The position numbers and the translations under genes are program-made. From NCBI GenBank assembly GCA_013398295.1, contig VZSF01007823.1:250942-314941 (forward strand): 64,000 nt of DNA. Reading direction: 5' to 3'. This DNA comes from Chionis minor (taxonomy: Eukaryota > Chordata > Aves > Charadriiformes > Chionididae). Below the pieces are notes generated by a model that worked only from the letters and a program-made list of their open reading frames with translations, did no database searches and was not told where the DNA came from. Below, one piece after another: positions 62,501 through 64,000 of the stretch; position 1 is the first letter of the stretch, and each line of letters begins with the position of its first letter.

Positions 62501-63648
62501 TTGAGTTGATGTTTATGTGCCTCATACTAGGCTGTTGTAAGAAGAATCTGGATTTATGCACATGAGCCTTCCGAAAGTCAGAATTAAGTACATATAAAAA
62601 CTCTATGCTTACCTCACTTTTTTCTCTAGGTATCCCCACTGCACTTCTTGTACTGGCAGTCATCTTCTTCATTATTTCAGTTGTTTTGGCAGTCTGCTAT
62701 ATCAAAAAGTAAGTTTTTTCTTTTTTTTTCTCTTGGACTGAGTTAACTCCTGGAGTACAACCAATGAATATTTTAAATATATAGCTAAAGAGCAGAGAAG
62801 TAGTGATAATGACATAACAGTGTATCACAAAGAACAAAATCTTAAACTGTGTTGCTATGCCAATAAACTTTGTTCTTGCTGTTGCTATTCCCTGCTTTAG
62901 GAAAGGAACCAAAGACAAATACTGCCTATTCTAGATTAGTCAGTCATGCCTAGTGTGAAACATTTCCAAGCGTGCCAAAGTAGCAACGCTGAAGTGTGCA
63001 TCTGTTTGTAGCTAAGCCTTTTTATGCAGCTTCATTCTTGTTTCTTTCTATGTCAAGGTAAAAGTTTTTATCCTTGGACTATGACTGTGTTCAGAAAAAA
63101 AATAGTTGTTGAGCTCATTTGTCATGCATAAAGATCTTCAACACAGTGCATCATTAAATTGGATCAAAAAGTTGTGTGCATTTCTCACATCCTAGTGCAG
63201 CTAGCTTTATCATTATCTACCACAAATCCTGAATGTACATTGTCTGTTTCTTAAAAAAATACAAAAATAGTTCTTTAAAAAGCACACTGCTTCAAAAAGC
63301 ACAATGATCTAGCATGCCACTATTCTGTGTGAGACTTTTGGATGAGTATGGCAAAGAAACTTAATTCTAGATATTTTTATTTCTTGAGTGATACTACCAA
63401 ACTATGTCAGTGTTTGGTATGCACTGTGATAGTGCTTTACTATCCTTTTTTCTGTTTAAAGGTACAAGAAAACCTTCCCATTTTCAAACAAGAATCAGCA
63501 AAAAGAAATGGTTGAAACTACTGCTCTCAAAGAGGCTAATTCAAAAGACAAAATACCTGAGAAGGAAACAAAGAATAATGGAAAAAATGTAGAAGAGTCT
63601 AAACCCAAGCCTGAAGCTACAGTAAAATGTCTAGAAGCAGAAGTTTAA
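53467..63648 (+). CDS. LYVE1: LYVE1, lymphatic hyaluronan receptor; 6 coding exons
   Basis: Seen: six exons with consistent phases give 315 codons plus stop (human protein 322). Residues 1 to about 20 form a hydrophobic signal peptide. A Link domain spans about 34-125, with F-E-T-C-S-Y-G-W and Cys at 34, 56, 80, 101, 123 and 134. A Thr/Ser-rich stalk with N-x-S/T sequons at 125, 163, 169, 212 and 221 and a lone Cys186 follows. The membrane helix is about 231-252, and the Lys-rich tail contains [12 protein letters not shown] and ends C-L-E-A-E-V. Known: LYVE1 binds hyaluronan on lymphatic endothelium and some macrophages and dimerises through an unpaired stalk Cys, which Cys186 matches. CD44 is excluded by the C-terminus and by the IRAG1 neighbour. 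The ATG at 53467 follows an in-frame TAA at 53446. Confidence 0.96.
54430..55140 (+). mobile_element. Possible solo LTR or other old repeat (tentative)
   Basis: A block richer in G+C than its surroundings, with internal near-repeats (ggacttaggttgtaggtagc versus a diverged ttcaggcacatgttataggtagc copy) and an AATAAA at 55103-55108 shortly before it ends. That layout recalls an endogenous-retrovirus LTR, but I see no clear TG...CA ends, no target duplication and no viral genes. It could equally be another avian repeat. Lies in LYVE1 intron 1. Confidence 0.28.
56194..56249. repeat. (GGAGA)n microsatellite
   Basis: About ten GGAGA-type units abutting the 3' end of the CR1 fragment at 56250. LINE tails often seed such repeats. 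Confidence 0.92.
56250..56440 (-). mobile_element. Older CR1 LINE 3' fragment
   Basis: The minus-strand end of a CR1-like element: ttggaaaggacctacaac and catctagtccaactgcctgg on the + strand, then the zone corresponding to caggttgtccagtgcctctt-type CR1 text. It is more diverged than the neighbour at 57911. A GGAGA simple repeat abuts its 3' end. Lies in LYVE1 intron 1. Confidence 0.75.
57911..58350 (-). mobile_element. CR1 LINE, 3' end with open ORF2 C-terminus
   Basis: On the minus strand this reads as the last part of a CR1 element: the reverse-transcriptase ORF2 C-terminus ([31 protein letters not shown]), a stop at about 57994, a short 3' UTR and two ATTCTGTG-type tail units at 57911-57929. 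It is 5'-truncated near 58350, as is usual for CR1. The open frame and clear consensus suggest a fairly young insertion. It sits in LYVE1 intron 1, opposite to the gene and only about 230 bp before exon 2. Confidence 0.93.
58584..58743 (+). CDS. LYVE1: LYVE1 coding exon 2, first half of Link domain (residues 28-81)
   Basis: Acceptor taaattacag and donor gtatat. Encodes [26 protein letters not shown] and F-E-T-C. A second, pyrimidine-rich acceptor lies at 58604-58605 but would drop Cys34 and meet an early stop, so 58584 is chosen. Confidence 0.95.
58850..58989 (+). CDS. LYVE1: LYVE1 coding exon 3, second half of Link domain (residues 81-128)
   Basis: A 140-nt exon after a 106-bp intron, acceptor tttattgtag and donor gtatgt. 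S-Y-G-W-V-R-D-G-F, then [10 protein letters not shown] and V-Y-C-F-N-S-S complete the Link fold. Confidence 0.97.
58990..61559 (+). other. LYVE1: LYVE1 intron 3
   Basis: Contains the 9-bp triplication at 60503; no exon or mobile element recognised. Confidence 0.88.
60503..60529. repeat. 9-bp tandem triplication (gctggttaN)
   Basis: Three consecutive gctggtta units separated by one variable base in LYVE1 intron 3. Confidence 0.85.
61560..61859 (+). CDS. LYVE1: LYVE1 coding exon 4, mucin-like stalk (residues 128-228)
   Basis: A 300-nt exon, acceptor ttttcctgctgcag and donor gtaaag. I-N-S-C-K-P-D-P then a Thr/Ser/Pro-rich stalk with four N-glycosylation sequons. It has R-V-I-C-I-T-E (unpaired Cys186) and A-A-F-K-N near its end, both with mammalian counterparts. 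Confidence 0.95.
61860..62629 (+). other. LYVE1: LYVE1 intron 4
   Basis: Contains an ATTACTTT-type run near 62147-62180 and a decayed CR1 fragment at 62280-62460. Confidence 0.85.
62280..62460 (+). mobile_element. Diverged CR1-type LINE 3' fragment
   Basis: Shares aattagacaaacatctgtca with the 52380 element, preceded by a CR1-like stretch (aggaaaagcattctaactgt). Strongly decayed; in LYVE1 intron 4. Confidence 0.55.
62630..62708 (+). CDS. LYVE1: LYVE1 coding exon 5, transmembrane helix (residues 228-254)
   Basis: A 79-nt exon, acceptor ttttttctctag and donor gtaagt, reading [20 protein letters not shown] and on to C-Y-I-K-K. A single hydrophobic helix with a juxtamembrane Cys and basic stop-transfer residues. 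Confidence 0.97.
62709..63461 (+). other. LYVE1: LYVE1 intron 5
   Basis: AT-rich; nothing recognised. Confidence 0.88.
63462..63648 (+). CDS. LYVE1: LYVE1 last coding exon 6, cytoplasmic tail (residues 254-315)
   Basis: Acceptor ctgtttaaag. [17 protein letters not shown], then a Lys/Glu-rich tail ending V-K-C-L-E-A-E-V and TAA. The juxtamembrane block and last six residues match the mammalian tail. Confidence 0.97.
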
Positions 63649-63846
63649 GGGGAAGCATGTACACTTCTTGATAGAAATATAAAACGAAGCACACAGAACT
63701 TAGCAATAATTTTAAACATGGTTGATTGTAAGTACTCATGAATGAATATTTTCTCTATCTTAACATATGAAAACTTGGGTTTTTTAATAATTACATCTTT
63801 AGCTATAAATGCTCTTGCAGAAGAACATGGTATCTCATTTACTTGA

Positions 63847-63852
63847 AATAAA
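63847..63852 (+). promoter_or_regulatory. Candidate LYVE1 poly(A) signal 1
   Basis: AATAAA 199 nt after the LYVE1 stop, followed by an A-rich stretch and then T-rich sequence. Confidence 0.45.
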
Positions 63853-63887
63853 CAAAAAATCCACATTACAGATCATTTTTCATCTAT

Positions 63888-63893
63888 AATAAA
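63888..63893 (+). promoter_or_regulatory. Candidate LYVE1 poly(A) signal 2
   Basis: Second AATAAA, 41 nt after the first. The two may compete or act together. Confidence 0.4.
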
Positions 63894-64000
63894 GAAGTAA
63901 TTTGGAATATGCTATTAATTACATGTAGCGTATTAACTATTTGCATGGAATTCAGATCAATATATAATGAAAAGGGGGGTTTTTATCTGGCTGGAGGATA

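Larger units (their letters stand above)
63649..64000 (+). other. LYVE1: LYVE1 3' untranslated region (partial or complete)
   Basis: AT-rich sequence after the stop with AATAAA at 63847-63852 and 63888-63893. The transcript could end near 63910, but it may continue past the window edge. Confidence 0.6.

Noticed and set aside
1..64000. CRISPR arrays, operons, phage or other prokaryotic systems
   Set aside because: Spliced genes, CR1 LINEs and poly(A) signals show vertebrate nuclear DNA; no spaced direct-repeat array was seen.
1..64000. tRNA, rRNA or snRNA genes
   Set aside because: No cloverleaf with A and B boxes or other recognisable RNA gene was found by eye; a covariance-model scan would settle it.

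Overview
This window is vertebrate nuclear DNA, most likely from a bird. It is AT-rich, its genes are split into small exons with GT-AG introns, and its recognisable interspersed repeats are CR1 LINEs, including one young-looking copy with the usual avian 3' tail. The sequence does not settle the species. A single ambiguous base at 13369 suggests a draft or clone assembly.

Two protein-coding genes lie head to tail on the + strand. The first is IRAG1 (also called MRVI1), the inositol-trisphosphate-receptor-associated substrate of cGMP-dependent protein kinase I. I could follow its frame through 21 coding exons from the ATG at 9107 to the stop at 47136. All splice phases agree and give 862 residues. 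The order is an acidic N-terminus, the PKG-I-beta docking segment with its basic cluster, a Ser/Pro-rich middle, a coiled coil, an R-R-R-V-S phosphorylation site, an acidic stretch and a C-terminal ER membrane anchor. Its 3' UTR probably runs to a poly(A) signal at 50285.

The second gene is LYVE1, the lymphatic endothelial hyaluronan receptor. It has six coding exons (53467 to 63648, 315 residues): signal peptide, Link domain, a Thr/Ser-rich glycosylated stalk, one membrane helix and a short tail. From memory, mammals carry the same gene pair in the same order and orientation, so the synteny supports both names. They do not form a pathway, although both act in vascular tissue: smooth-muscle relaxation for IRAG1 and lymphatic hyaluronan binding for LYVE1.

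Layout: 1-8951 is upstream DNA with no convincing exon. 8952-47136 holds the IRAG1 exons and introns, 47137 to about 50310 is the IRAG1 3' UTR, 50310-53466 is intergenic, 53467-63648 is LYVE1 and 63649-64000 is LYVE1 3' UTR with poly(A) signals. Five CR1 fragments, one tentative LTR-like block and several small simple repeats sit in introns and intergenic DNA.

I found no undescribed multi-gene system. The best leads are small: an out-of-frame relic of the long mammalian IRAG1 N-terminus upstream of the avian start, a perfect POU-dimer (MORE) palindrome in an IRAG1 intron, paired M-boxes in another intron, a NAGNAG acceptor at the last IRAG1 exon, and a decoy acceptor plus a changed hyaluronan-contact residue in LYVE1.
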